Shown: positions 18,904-28,188 of the stretch, piece after piece
Position numbering within the stretch: position 1 is the first letter of the stretch
Layout: each line of letters begins with the position of its first letter
Assembly (NCBI GenBank): GCA_019894715.1
Contig: JAGXOA010000141.1
Coordinates: 1-36,521, forward strand
DNA length: 36,521 nt
Direction: 5' to 3'
Origin: Promethearchaeota archaeon
Lineage (GTDB): Archaea; Asgardarchaeota; Lokiarchaeia; Sigyniarchaeales; SOKP01
Position numbers and translations under genes: made by a program
The notes under the pieces: model-generated
What the model was told of the DNA's origin: nothing
The model's database searches: none
The model's input: only the letters and a program-made list of their open reading frames with translations

Positions 18904-19659
18904 TTGGGAAAAAACAAATCTAAAACTAGAGCAGAATTAAAGACAGAAACTAACCATTATGATATTGATCCTAATTCTATGATACAAGCTTTTGACCTAT
19001 CTAAAGTTTACAATATGGGAGAACGCATAGAGATAAGAGCATTAGATGGTGTTAATATTGATATCAAAAAAAGTGATTTTGTTTCAGTAATGGGACCTTC
19101 AGGAAGTGGTAAAACAACTTTATTGAACATCATTGGTGCTTTAGATAATCCCACCTCAGGTGCTGTTTATATTGATGGTATAAATATAGCATATATGAAT
19201 GATATGGAAAGAACCAATTTAAGACTTGAAAAAATAGGATTTATTTTCCAATTCTATAATCTAGTACCTGTTTTATCTGCTTATGAAAATGTTGAATTAC
19301 CAATGATTTTTGCAAATAAACCAGAGAATGAACGTAAAAAAATAGTTGAAAGATTCTTAAAATTAGTCGGACTAAATGATAGAAAAGATTTTTTACCTTC
19401 AGAACTATCTGGTGGTGAAAAACAACGGGTTGCTATAGCAAGATCATTAAGTAATCAACCAGCCATATTAATTGCTGATGAACCCACTGGAGAATTAGAT
19501 ACGAAAATGGGAATGGAAATCATTCAATTATTACATGATTTAAATAGAGAATTAGACCAAACTATTCTTATGGTTACACATGATCCTGTTATTGGAGCTC
19601 TTGCAGAAAAAACACTAAGAATGAGAGACGGTAAGATTATCGAAATAACAAAAAACTAA
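18904..19659 (+). CDS. ABC transporter ATP-binding protein (LolD/MacB type)
   Basis: Walker A 'GPSGSGKTT', signature 'LSGGEKQR', Walker B 'ILIADEPTGELD'; TTG start, 2-bp gap to the preceding gene. Confidence 0.95.
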   Translation: MGKNKSKTRAELKTETNHYDIDPNSMIQAFDLSKVYNMGERIEIRALDGVNIDIKKSDFVSVMGPSGSGKTTLLNIIGALDNPTSGAVYIDGINIAYMNDMERTNLRLEKIGFIFQFYNLVPVLSAYENVELPMIFANKPENERKKIVERFLKLVGLNDRKDFLPSELSGGEKQRVAIARSLSNQPAILIADEPTGELDTKMGMEIIQLLHDLNRELDQTILMVTHDPVIGALAEKTLRMRDGKIIEITKN

Positions 19660-19813
19660 TTTTTTTTTATCTTTAAATTTCTTTTATTTTAATTTTTTTA
19701 TTTATATCAAGCATATAACTTTTCTTGATCAAATAACCATTCCTATAAAATAGAATATTTGTATCTGTAAATATTTATTAAATGGATTACTTTTCAAATA
19801 TATTATATTTTAA

Positions 19814-20476
19814 ATGAGAAAGATTAGATTGATTAAAGCTATTACTAGAGAACTAAATAAAAAAATAAAAATATCTAAATTTCCAGATCCAATCAAAAAA
19901 CTAATTTATCTGAATCCAATTTATAAAACCTATCTCATTAGGAAAGGATTACTTTGTAAAATTCCTGGTTGCGAATTAGCAATCTTTATGAGTAAAGAAC
20001 AGATAAAAACAATTAAGAAGTATTTAAAGGAAGAGGATATAATGCTTGAATGGGGTTCTGGGGGAAGCACGGCCTATTTTTCTCAGCTTGTAAAAAAATA
20101 TATAAGTATAGAGCATAATAAAGAATGGTATTCAATTGTTAAAAAATATATTAGCAAAAAAGTTGAATTGCATTACATCAAAAGCAATATGACTCCATCT
20201 CAACTTACAAAAAGATGTGAATTTGTAGATTACATTGAGAAAGTGAATAAATTAAATGTAAATAAATTCAATAAAGTGTTAATTGATGGAAGAGCAAGAA
20301 CTTATTGTGCAATCGAAATTCTACCATATTTGGATGAAAAATCAATTGTTTTTATTCATGATTTCCATGTAAGACCAAGATATAAATCTATTCTAAAGTA
20401 TTATGATCTTATTGAAGAAATAAAAGCCAATAAAGGACTGGTCGTATTAAAACCCAAAAAGACCTTTTTATCATAA
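19814..20476 (+). CDS. Class I SAM-dependent methyltransferase-like protein
   Basis: 220 aa; glycine-rich 'MLEWGSGGSTAYFSQLVKKYISIEHNKEWYSIV' and 'NKVLIDGRARTYCAIEILPYL'. Confidence 0.6.
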   Translation: MRKIRLIKAITRELNKKIKISKFPDPIKKLIYLNPIYKTYLIRKGLLCKIPGCELAIFMSKEQIKTIKKYLKEEDIMLEWGSGGSTAYFSQLVKKYISIEHNKEWYSIVKKYISKKVELHYIKSNMTPSQLTKRCEFVDYIEKVNKLNVNKFNKVLIDGRARTYCAIEILPYLDEKSIVFIHDFHVRPRYKSILKYYDLIEEIKANKGLVVLKPKKTFLS

Positions 20477-20698
20477 CTAATAAAGCCTATAATTTTGTGG
20501 TCAATTTACATATGCAAGATTTATTTTTTTCTGTATGATAAAAACGCTTTTAGATAAATAATAGTATTTTCAATAAAAAGAATGGTTTTTGGATTAAATA
20601 AAGTAGTTTTATCACTTAAATCAACAATAAAAACCTTATTACGAGAATCAGACTTAATTAAATTAGGAATTGCTGTTTTTCTTATAAAAATTATAAAA

Positions 20699-21697
20699 CT
20701 AATCCATGAGATTTATTACTTCTCTGGGGAGATCATCCTTATTTCTCATTCTTATAAGAATATCTTTTATTTCCAAAATCGTGTTTCCATAAATGTGTAA
20801 TGAGTTACTAAAATCTATATATGAGCCTATTTTAACGTTTAATTGTTCAGCAACCATTTTTTGGATCCTCACCATTCCATTTACATTTGCTTCCCATGCT
20901 CTGAAAAGATCTCTACTTCTCCATGTAGTTTGCATAACTAATTTCTTATTTTTTATTCTCATCCATATTCTTTGAAGACATGGAGGATCATTATGAAATG
21001 GGTCTATCATAGGTTTCCATGTTATTGCTTGAGCTCTCCTACTATGAGGACTTTTTTTTAATTTTTCAATAATATAATCTATCTGATTTATTTTTGGAAA
21101 GTTCATAACTCCAATAGGTATTTTTTCTATTCCTATCTGGTCCGAAATTTTTTTATCAAGATCAAATTCCACTCCATTTTTTAACTTCCATACAATAGAA
21201 TCTTCCGTTGTTTTAATCTTTTTAGCTTTAATTAACTTCTGGTGCGTATTTACAAAATTAGAATCAACAAAATTAATATCATAATTTTTATTAACAGTAT
21301 CTTCAACTGAAAAAGGACTATAATGAAAAATCCTATCATGATAAGAATATGGAAAACTCACACCAGATTCCCATAAGAAATGATCATTTATCCCTTCTAA
21401 TACTTCTTCAATATAGCCACTTTGGATAGAACCAATTAAATAAGTATCAGCTAAATTACCATATACTTCATATGAATTTCCAAATTTAGATTTTATTTGG
21501 AGTAATTTACCTTTTCTAATAATTGGAGCACTCATAGGGTTTTTAACTTCAATTAGTACAGTAGCATCCTTAGAAGGTAAATCTTCTGGTTTATCATATT
21601 CTGTTTTAATATCATCTCCTCTGTATAAAACATTCGCGATAGCAATTAACCAAGCGTCTCTGATATTATTTTCAGATATAAAAAAAACTTTTGTCAT
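20699..21697 (-). CDS. Thymidylate synthase family protein
   Basis: 332 aa; 'PHSRRAQAITW', catalytic-like 'NDPPCLQRIW', 'TTWRSRDLFRAWEANVNGMVRIQ', 'YIDFSNSLHIYG' match the ThyA fold with archaeal-type spacing. Confidence 0.85.
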   Translation of the reverse strand: MTKVFFISENNIRDAWLIAIANVLYRGDDIKTEYDKPEDLPSKDATVLIEVKNPMSAPIIRKGKLLQIKSKFGNSYEVYGNLADTYLIGSIQSGYIEEVLEGINDHFLWESGVSFPYSYHDRIFHYSPFSVEDTVNKNYDINFVDSNFVNTHQKLIKAKKIKTTEDSIVWKLKNGVEFDLDKKISDQIGIEKIPIGVMNFPKINQIDYIIEKLKKSPHSRRAQAITWKPMIDPFHNDPPCLQRIWMRIKNKKLVMQTTWRSRDLFRAWEANVNGMVRIQKMVAEQLNVKIGSYIDFSNSLHIYGNTILEIKDILIRMRNKDDLPREVINLMD

Positions 21698-22001
21698 AAA
21701 TTACACTTTTTTTCTAATAATATAAACACAATTTTTACAATTTTATAGTTTTTTTATTACATCTTCAATAAATAATTTAGAAGAATAATGAATAAAATTT
21801 TAATTCTAATTATTTTAAGGCAGTCCTAATTATTTAATTATAAAATGTTTTTTGATTTCCTATTACAAACAAAGAAATAAAAACCTTTAAATTTAGGAAT
21901 TATTATTTTTCTTTTGGGTATCAGAGGATTATTTTTTTAGATATTAATAATATTAGTTTTTTTATATTAAATACAACAATACAATAGGAGTAAATAAAAA
22001 A

Positions 22002-22391
22002 ATGAAAAAAAAAAATAAAATTTCATATATATCATTTCTAAAAGATGGAATTCCATTACTCACTATAGACTTTTATGATAAAGGTATTGGTCACGATCCT
22101 ATCCTATTATCCGCATATATTTCGGCAGTAAAGAAGCGATCCAAAGAAAAAAAAGAAGATGATATAAAATTTATAAAGCAAAAGAAATTAAAATTTGCTT
22201 TAGAAGAAGGAACATTAATTACTACTATCTTTATTGCTCCAAATATAGATGCTATCTTAAGAAAGACAATAAAGAAATTAACAATTGATTTTGAATACTG
22301 TTATTTCGAAACATTGAAAGATGATTGTCCACTTAATCTAAACATCTTTAAAGATTTTAAAACAGTCATTATTAAAGCAATAAGTAATTAG
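22002..22391 (+). CDS. Longin/roadblock-like small protein
   Basis: 129 aa; 'ISYISFLKDGIPLLTIDFYDKGIGHDPILLSAYISAVKKRSKE...LKFALEEGTLITTIFIAPNIDAILRKTIKKLTIDFEYCYFE' resembles the longin-like small proteins common in Asgard genomes. Confidence 0.55.
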   Translation: MKKKNKISYISFLKDGIPLLTIDFYDKGIGHDPILLSAYISAVKKRSKEKKEDDIKFIKQKKLKFALEEGTLITTIFIAPNIDAILRKTIKKLTIDFEYCYFETLKDDCPLNLNIFKDFKTVIIKAISN

Positions 22392-22542
22392 TTCAAAAAA
22401 GAATTTCCTTTTTGAAATGAAAGTATTTGTCTTTCCTAAATTCTATTTTGATAATTGTGAAATTGTACTTTTAAATATAAAAATAAAAAATAAATTCATG
22501 TATTTATTTTATAATTTTGAGTAAAATAAATAAATACTTAAA

Positions 22543-22845
22543 GTGTCTCAAATGATCTCACTTACATTAAATTATGAGCCTCCCTTTAATGAAATAACAA
22601 AAATCTTATCTGAAAATATTAAATTTGATAAAGAGTTATCTCTAAAAGAATTATTGAATTTTTTAAAAAAACAATATGGTGAAGAATTCTATGAACTCTT
22701 ATGGGATAAAAAGAAAAAGGAAGAAATAAATTATTTTCTTTCAATAATTATCAATGGACATAATTTCAGAGATAATAATTTCCTTGGAACACAATTAAAA
22801 GACAAGGATGATTTAACTTTTTTGTATATTTATTTTGGAGGATAG
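22543..22845 (+). CDS. MoaD/ThiS/Urm1-like beta-grasp (ubiquitin-like) protein with C-terminal GG
   Basis: 100 aa; 'LSIIINGHNFRDNNFLGTQLKDKDDLTFLYIYFGG' matches the MoaD pattern, C-terminal di-glycine is exact; GTG start. Confidence 0.75.
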   Translation: MSQMISLTLNYEPPFNEITKILSENIKFDKELSLKELLNFLKKQYGEEFYELLWDKKKKEEINYFLSIIINGHNFRDNNFLGTQLKDKDDLTFLYIYFGG

Positions 22846-22914
22846 GTTATTTTTATATTATTTAAGATTATAATCCAATTAATTAGTATTAAATAACTAA
22901 ATTTGGTATTATCT

Positions 22915-23514
22915 ATGACTCATATTATTTTAGCTTCAAAATCAATTGATCGAAAAGAAATATTCAAAAGAATAAAAATTGATATAATATCCATTAGTTC
23001 TAATATAGATGAAGAAATTTTTAAAGATAAAATTAAAGATCCGATAATATTAGTAAAAGAACTCTCTAAAGCAAAAATCTTTAGTGTTAAGGAAAAAATA
23101 AAAGAAGAATATTTGGATGTTCTTATTATAGCTGCAGATACAATTGTTGAACTACAAGGAGAATTAATTGGAAAAGCAAAAGATGAAGAGGATGCTTTTA
23201 GAATATTACGCAAATTAGCTGGAAAAACACATAATATTATTACTGGAATATCAATCTTAAAATTCCCTGAAGAAAAACTTATCGTAGATTATGATCAATC
23301 CAAAGTTGAATTTCTAGATCTTTCAGATATTGAAATAAAAGATTACATACAAAAAAAAGAATGGATAGGTAAAGCAGGAGCATATTCAATAAGAGAAACA
23401 GCGAGTATGTTTATAAAAACCATACATGGGTCATATTCTAATATACTTGGATTACCTATGCAAAAACTTTATAAAATTCTTAATGATGAATTTAGCATTA
23501 ATTTATTAAAATAA
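22915..23514 (+). CDS. Maf-family nucleoside triphosphate pyrophosphatase
   Basis: 'IILASKSIDRKEIF', 'ADTIVELQGELIGKAKDEEDAFRILRKLAGKTHNIITGISI', 'IHGSYSNILGLPM'. ORF track starts at TTG 22903; ATG 22915 preferred. Confidence 0.92.
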   Translation: MTHIILASKSIDRKEIFKRIKIDIISISSNIDEEIFKDKIKDPIILVKELSKAKIFSVKEKIKEEYLDVLIIAADTIVELQGELIGKAKDEEDAFRILRKLAGKTHNIITGISILKFPEEKLIVDYDQSKVEFLDLSDIEIKDYIQKKEWIGKAGAYSIRETASMFIKTIHGSYSNILGLPMQKLYKILNDEFSINLLK

Positions 23515-23536
23515 AAAAAAATTGTGTCTTTATACT

Positions 23537-24115
23537 ATGAAAAAATTAGAAGTATGTATCAGTTCGTTAAATCCTATAAAAATAGAAGCCGTTAAAATGG
23601 CTTTCGATAAATATTTCGATGATTATAAGATTGTTCCCATAAATACAGATTCAAAAGTACCAAAACAACCTATTGGAATGGATATAATACTTAAAGGTGC
23701 TTTTAATCGAGCAACTAATGCATTTTCATATCTAAACCAGCATAAAAATGAGTATTCAGATATTTATGGTGTAGGTATAGAAGCTGGATTGGTAAATATT
23801 TCATTAGCAAATTCTAAGTATATGGATTTTCAATTTTGTGTTATTATAGATAAAAATAAAGAAATAACATTAGGTTCTGGTATTGCTTTTGAATATCCTC
23901 AGTTTGTGATCGACGAAATTCTCTCTGAAAAAAAACCTGAAATTGGAGAGATATTTGGAAAATTATCTGATAATAAGAATATTAAAAATGAAAATGGAGC
24001 AATAGGATTTCTCAGTAACAATATAATCAATAGAAGAGATATTTTATATCAGGCTGTGATTTGTGCACTTTTACCTAGAATTAATAAGAATCTCTATCTA
24101 AATTTTAAAAAATGA
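23537..24115 (+). CDS. DUF84/YjjX-family inosine/xanthosine triphosphatase
   Basis: 'VCISSLNPIKIEAVKMAF', 'KQPIGMDIILKGAFNRATNA', 'YGVGIEAGLV', 'ENGAIGFLSNNIINRRDILYQAVICALLP'. ORF track starts at TTG/GTG 23522; ATG 23537 preferred. Confidence 0.9.
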   Translation: MKKLEVCISSLNPIKIEAVKMAFDKYFDDYKIVPINTDSKVPKQPIGMDIILKGAFNRATNAFSYLNQHKNEYSDIYGVGIEAGLVNISLANSKYMDFQFCVIIDKNKEITLGSGIAFEYPQFVIDEILSEKKPEIGEIFGKLSDNKNIKNENGAIGFLSNNIINRRDILYQAVICALLPRINKNLYLNFKK

Positions 24116-24213
24116 AATATTTGATAAGAAAACCTAAAGGAAAACATTAAATATCTTTCTAATTTACTAAATAAAATTAACACATTATAATATAAAAATT
24201 AAAGGAATTAAAA

Positions 24214-24555
24214 ATGGCGAGAAAACACTATAGTAATGAGTCCTTGATGAAATTCTTAACCATCATTGGTGGTTTAGTAGGATTAGCTTTTTGTATAATA
24301 GGTTTAACAGGGATGGACGGAAATTATGGTTTTTATCAAGGTATTGATTCGCTTAATTACATTGTTAGATTTATAATTGGAATGGTTATTTCCGTTCTCA
24401 CAATCTATACTGGAATAAAACCAGATAATCCAATTCCTTTTCACTGGATAGTATTATTCATTCTAGGTATCCTTCTTATTGTTTTTGGAGGAGGACTCTG
24501 GGCTTGTGCTTTATTAATAATAGCTGCCTTATTAGGTATAATAGATGAATTATAA
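24214..24555 (+). CDS. Predicted small membrane protein
   Basis: 113 aa, about 3-4 hydrophobic segments; 'attaaaggaattaaaa' upstream of ATG. Confidence 0.7.
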   Translation: MARKHYSNESLMKFLTIIGGLVGLAFCIIGLTGMDGNYGFYQGIDSLNYIVRFIIGMVISVLTIYTGIKPDNPIPFHWIVLFILGILLIVFGGGLWACALLIIAALLGIIDEL

Positions 24556-24615
24556 TCCTAAATTTTAATATCTTTTTCTTTTATTTTTTTAATTTTAAAG
24601 CTCGACTTAATTATT

Positions 24616-25479
24616 TTAAGTAGAATTAAGAAAATATTCAATAATCTCTTTTGATAAATTTTTATTTGAAACTTTTTGCAGAGCTGTAAAACCTGGTGTT
24701 GAATTCACTTCTATCACTTGATACCCTTTATTACTTTCCATAATATCAACTCCTGCAATCTCAGTTTTAACTGCATGTGCAGATCTTATCGCTAATTCCC
24801 TTAATTCCTCTGTTAATTTTAGAGGTTTCATCTTTGCTCCTGCATGTATATTTGTTTTCCAACAATTATTTATACGATACATTCCTGCTATCGCTTGGTC
24901 ACCTAAAACAAGTATTCTAATGTCTTGATTATTATGCTCAATAAATTCTTGTAAATAAAAAACCTTATTTAATTGATAAAGTGTATTTATAACATTTTCA
25001 GCAAATCCCTTATCATTTAATCGAGTAATTCCAATACCTTTTGAGCCATACAATGGTTTAAGTATTACATCTCCCCCTAATTCCTCAAAAGCATTCATTG
25101 CATCTAAATTATTCTCACATACAAATGTTTTTGGAGTAGCAATATTATTCATCTTTAAGTATAGAGAAGATAAAAACTTATCACTTGCAATTTCTAATGA
25201 TTCTCTAGAATTTACTAGTCTAATTCCTATTTTTTCAATAGCACTCAATAAATCAAGTCTGTAGAATATTTTTTGAGTGGGTGCAATTCCAATTCCTCTA
25301 ACTAATCCTATTTTTGGATTAATTTGTCTAAACTCTTCTTTAAAATCTGAGACATTAGCTATGAATCTTTTAGGAATAAAATGCTTTACAATAAAATCTC
25401 TATTCTTTAATTCATTAGTTAAGATTTGAACCTCATGATCAAGAGAATTCGATGTTATGATGATTGTTTTTCTTTTCAT
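24616..25479 (-). CDS. RimK-like ATP-grasp ligase (alpha-L-glutamate ligase family)
   Basis: 287 aa; 'DVILKPLYGSKGIGITRL', 'YLQEFIEHNNQDIRILVLGDQAIAGMYR', 'WKTNIHAGAK', 'GVDIMESNKGYQVIEVNSTPGF'. Confidence 0.9.
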   Translation of the reverse strand: MKRKTIIITSNSLDHEVQILTNELKNRDFIVKHFIPKRFIANVSDFKEEFRQINPKIGLVRGIGIAPTQKIFYRLDLLSAIEKIGIRLVNSRESLEIASDKFLSSLYLKMNNIATPKTFVCENNLDAMNAFEELGGDVILKPLYGSKGIGITRLNDKGFAENVINTLYQLNKVFYLQEFIEHNNQDIRILVLGDQAIAGMYRINNCWKTNIHAGAKMKPLKLTEELRELAIRSAHAVKTEIAGVDIMESNKGYQVIEVNSTPGFTALQKVSNKNLSKEIIEYFLNST

Positions 25480-25658
25480 AAATAAATATCCCCTATGTAA
25501 ATTATTTAATTATTGAGCGAGAAAACACCTATCTTTATGGAAGTGATGAAATACATATAATAAATTTATTAATTAATCTCTGTCCTTATTTTTAAATACT
25601 TATATTGCATTAATACAAAATAATACTAATAAAGGAGTGGGAAATTGAAATAAGAGAA

Positions 25659-25711
25659 AATACATACTTAAATTAATTTTGAATACATACTTAAATTAAT
25701 TTTGAATACAT
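25659..25711. repeat. 23-bp tandem repeat, about 2.3 copies
   Basis: AATACATACTTAAATTAATTTTG at 25659-25681 and 25682-25704, then AATACAT. Confidence 0.9.
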
Positions 25712-25784
25712 TGGATTTTTCTAAAGGATCTCCCTTATTTGTAGAAAAATATTCTCAACTCGAGAATCTAAGCATGAAAATCCA
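25712..25784 (+). ncRNA. Candidate structured RNA or regulatory element (nested inverted repeats)
   Basis: TGGATTTT (25712-25719) pairs with AAAATCCA (25777-25784), enclosing ATTCTC-AACTC-GAGAAT (25751-25767). Confidence 0.25.
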
Positions 25785-25977
25785 TCTATAATTGGAATGG
25801 GTGGCTCTCATGATAACTGAACTGGTCGGAAATGGTTTAAATACATATTTAATAGAAGGTATAGGGTTTATTTTTTAAGAATAAGGTATGTACATACAAA
25901 CTTCATATAAACAATTTTTATTAAAAATGCTGAATATTATTTAACATAACCAACAAAATTGATGAGCTACAAAGAGA

Positions 25978-26586
25978 ATGCAGAGAAAAGAAAAAAATAG
26001 TGATGTTGAAAATTTAACAAATATCTTATCTTCAATTCAAAATCTCTATTATAAGAAAAGAGAACAATTGGAAGAACTTCAGACAGAAATAACTGAATTA
26101 AAAGAAATATTGAATTATCTCACCAAATTTATCACAACCAAATCATTCCATAGTGCTAAAGAAGTCTATTTAGAACTTAATAATGAACAAGAAATACATC
26201 AAGAAGAAAGATATTTTAATACAGATATAACCCAAGATAAAGTTAAAGGAACAAAAATTAAAAGAAAGATTTTCTCAAAAGGGAGCGAAAAAGAAGGAGA
26301 ATTATTATGTGTCTTAAATTTAATTGACATGAATGAGTTAGAAATTAAATTAATCAATCCATTAAGACATAACATCAGAGAAATATCTGAAAAATTTATT
26401 AAAATATTTTTAAAGGGAGCATTAATAAAAATTAAAGAAAAAAATAACGAATTAGTCCTAAAATATGAATATTTTAGGAATACTGATATTATCGAAAAAA
26501 TTAATATTGAGAATTTAAAGTCAATAAAGGATTATGATTTGATAACCTTAAAAATAAAAGAATTATTAATTGAAGAAAAAGCTTAA
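25978..26586 (+). CDS. Hypothetical protein with N-terminal coiled coil
   Basis: 202 aa; heptad-like 'LYYKKREQLEELQTEITELKEILNYLTKFI', then a mixed alpha/beta region. Confidence 0.7.
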   Translation: MQRKEKNSDVENLTNILSSIQNLYYKKREQLEELQTEITELKEILNYLTKFITTKSFHSAKEVYLELNNEQEIHQEERYFNTDITQDKVKGTKIKRKIFSKGSEKEGELLCVLNLIDMNELEIKLINPLRHNIREISEKFIKIFLKGALIKIKEKNNELVLKYEYFRNTDIIEKINIENLKSIKDYDLITLKIKELLIEEKA

Positions 26587-26666
26587 TTTTGATTAATTTC
26601 TAAATATTGTAAAGAATAAAAATTAATAAATTTGTAATCTTTATTATCTATATATAATGAAAGAGT

Positions 26667-27494
26667 GTGTCTTATTTGGCGAAAAAGAAAAAAAAATGGC
26701 TAATAATGCCTAAAATTCATTCAAAGTTCAATACACCTGAATTAGAAGAAAGTTTAATAGCGAAAGCAAATACATTTTTAACAGATAAGGAAAGAGTAGC
26801 CCCTTCTTTTATTTTCTTATCTGGTGGATTTTTTGATGTTCAAGGTTTTGCTTATTCTGCCTTACGTGGTTGGAAAGGTGCCGCTAAACCATCAACTTCT
26901 GATGTCAGTGGTAGAAGACCTCTTATAGAAGCAACTTTTGCTTCTTTATCCGTATATCTAAGTTCTCTATTGTCTCTACAATCTGATTTTTATTTTGCTT
27001 ACGAAGAAATAAAAGAAATTTTATTAGAAAAAAAAAGAGAGGATTTATGGGCAATAATTTCTGAAAAACTTCCCTTTATATCATTACCTCCTAGAGAGAT
27101 GTTTGGCAAACAATCATCACCTATTTCACCTTACTTTGTAATAAAACAAGATGATGAACTCACTTTAGGTGAACTTTATCCTTCTGTGTATCTTACAAAT
27201 ATAATCAAATCAATAAAGTCACGATTTTTTATATTTTTCCAGTATGAAGGATATACTGCATTTGGATTCTTCAATTCTTTACCTCCATTAAAGAATTTTG
27301 GATTTGAAAAGTCAATAAGCAAATTTGAGAAGGAATCAACACCTGAGAATATTATTGCTTATTCTAAAAAAGCTAAAAATCTTAAAGAAGTCCTAATTGC
27401 ATTAATTCATTCACATAATAATGCATTTCTCGAACAATTTTTAATTGAAGATTATGAAACTCTTTTAAGAAAACTCCTAGGAGATGAATTATAA
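26667..27494 (+). CDS. Hypothetical protein, upstream neighbour of the GTPase
   Basis: 275 aa uninterrupted ORF; 'IFLSGGFFDVQGFAYSALRGWKGAAKPSTSDVSGRRPLIEATFASLSVYL'; no family recognised; start codon uncertain. Confidence 0.7.
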   Translation: MSYLAKKKKKWLIMPKIHSKFNTPELEESLIAKANTFLTDKERVAPSFIFLSGGFFDVQGFAYSALRGWKGAAKPSTSDVSGRRPLIEATFASLSVYLSSLLSLQSDFYFAYEEIKEILLEKKREDLWAIISEKLPFISLPPREMFGKQSSPISPYFVIKQDDELTLGELYPSVYLTNIIKSIKSRFFIFFQYEGYTAFGFFNSLPPLKNFGFEKSISKFEKESTPENIIAYSKKAKNLKEVLIALIHSHNNAFLEQFLIEDYETLLRKLLGDEL

Positions 27495-27540
27495 TAAAAA
27501 ATAAAAAAAACTTTCTAAAACAATTGGATGTGATTCTTTA

Positions 27541-28188
27541 ATGGTTAATATTGGTTTGTTAGGGGATGTGTCTGTTGGAAAAACATCACTATTACGACTT
27601 TTTGTAAAATATTTAAATAAAGGGGATATTGAAAAAGTTGAAGGTGGTCGTAGATGTACTATTATTAAGACTGACTTTTCAGGAGAGGCTACATTACCTG
27701 AAGGTGATAAAAAGAATAAGCTTAATGAAAAAGAAACTAAAACAATCCACCCAAATAGAGTTGTTTTTAGGGAAGATGTTACTAATAAAGCACATACTAT
27801 TTTTGCTCCCGGAGGAGACTCTTCACGAGCCGTAGTTAAAATGGGTATTATTACAATCAGCAGAATAGCAACGCAGATAGTTGCTGTTTTTTCATGTGAT
27901 AGACCAATTGAAAAACAATTTGAATTTTTCAATGATATAAGATTCTTTCCAAGTTCAATTTTCTGCGCTGTAAATAAAATTGATCTTTTAGATGGAGATC
28001 GCGAAAAACGAGTTGAAGTTATAAAATCAAAAATTTCGAAATTCTTTAATGAAAGAAAAATAGAAATAAAGAACTATTTTATGACATGTGGAGAGAAAAT
28101 AGAAGGATTTGGAGAAAATGAGACATATAATAACCACGTAGCTGAAATGATCTTAAGTATAACTACTGAAAATAAAATCTTAATTTAA
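27541..28188 (+). CDS. Ras/MglA-like small GTPase with noncanonical G3
   Basis: 215 aa; G1 'GDVSVGKTSL', G4 'NKIDLL', G5-like 'TCGEKIEG'; the G3 position reads 'IFAPGG' instead of DxxG. Confidence 0.85.
   Translation: MVNIGLLGDVSVGKTSLLRLFVKYLNKGDIEKVEGGRRCTIIKTDFSGEATLPEGDKKNKLNEKETKTIHPNRVVFREDVTNKAHTIFAPGGDSSRAVVKMGIITISRIATQIVAVFSCDRPIEKQFEFFNDIRFFPSSIFCAVNKIDLLDGDREKRVEVIKSKISKFFNERKIEIKNYFMTCGEKIEGFGENETYNNHVAEMILSITTENKILI

Noticed and set aside
20582-20800. 72-aa plus-strand ORF overlapping the 3' end of the thymidylate synthase-like gene
   Set aside because: About 100 bp antisense overlap with a conserved gene and no clear RBS; probably chance, though the first 40 residues are outside the overlap.
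20699-21697. ThyX or dCMP hydroxymethylase alternative
   Set aside because: No ThyX RHR motif; PPC, SRR and RSRD motifs support the ThyA fold, but substrate (dUMP or dCMP) cannot be decided by eye.
22920-23213. 97-aa minus-strand ORF
   Set aside because: Antisense to Maf.
25659-25711. Possible CRISPR array
   Set aside because: Repeats are directly adjacent with no spacers and only ~2.3 copies; no cas genes in the window.
27489-27932. 147-aa minus-strand ORF
   Set aside because: Antisense to the GTPase, whose G1/G4 motifs fix the true frame.
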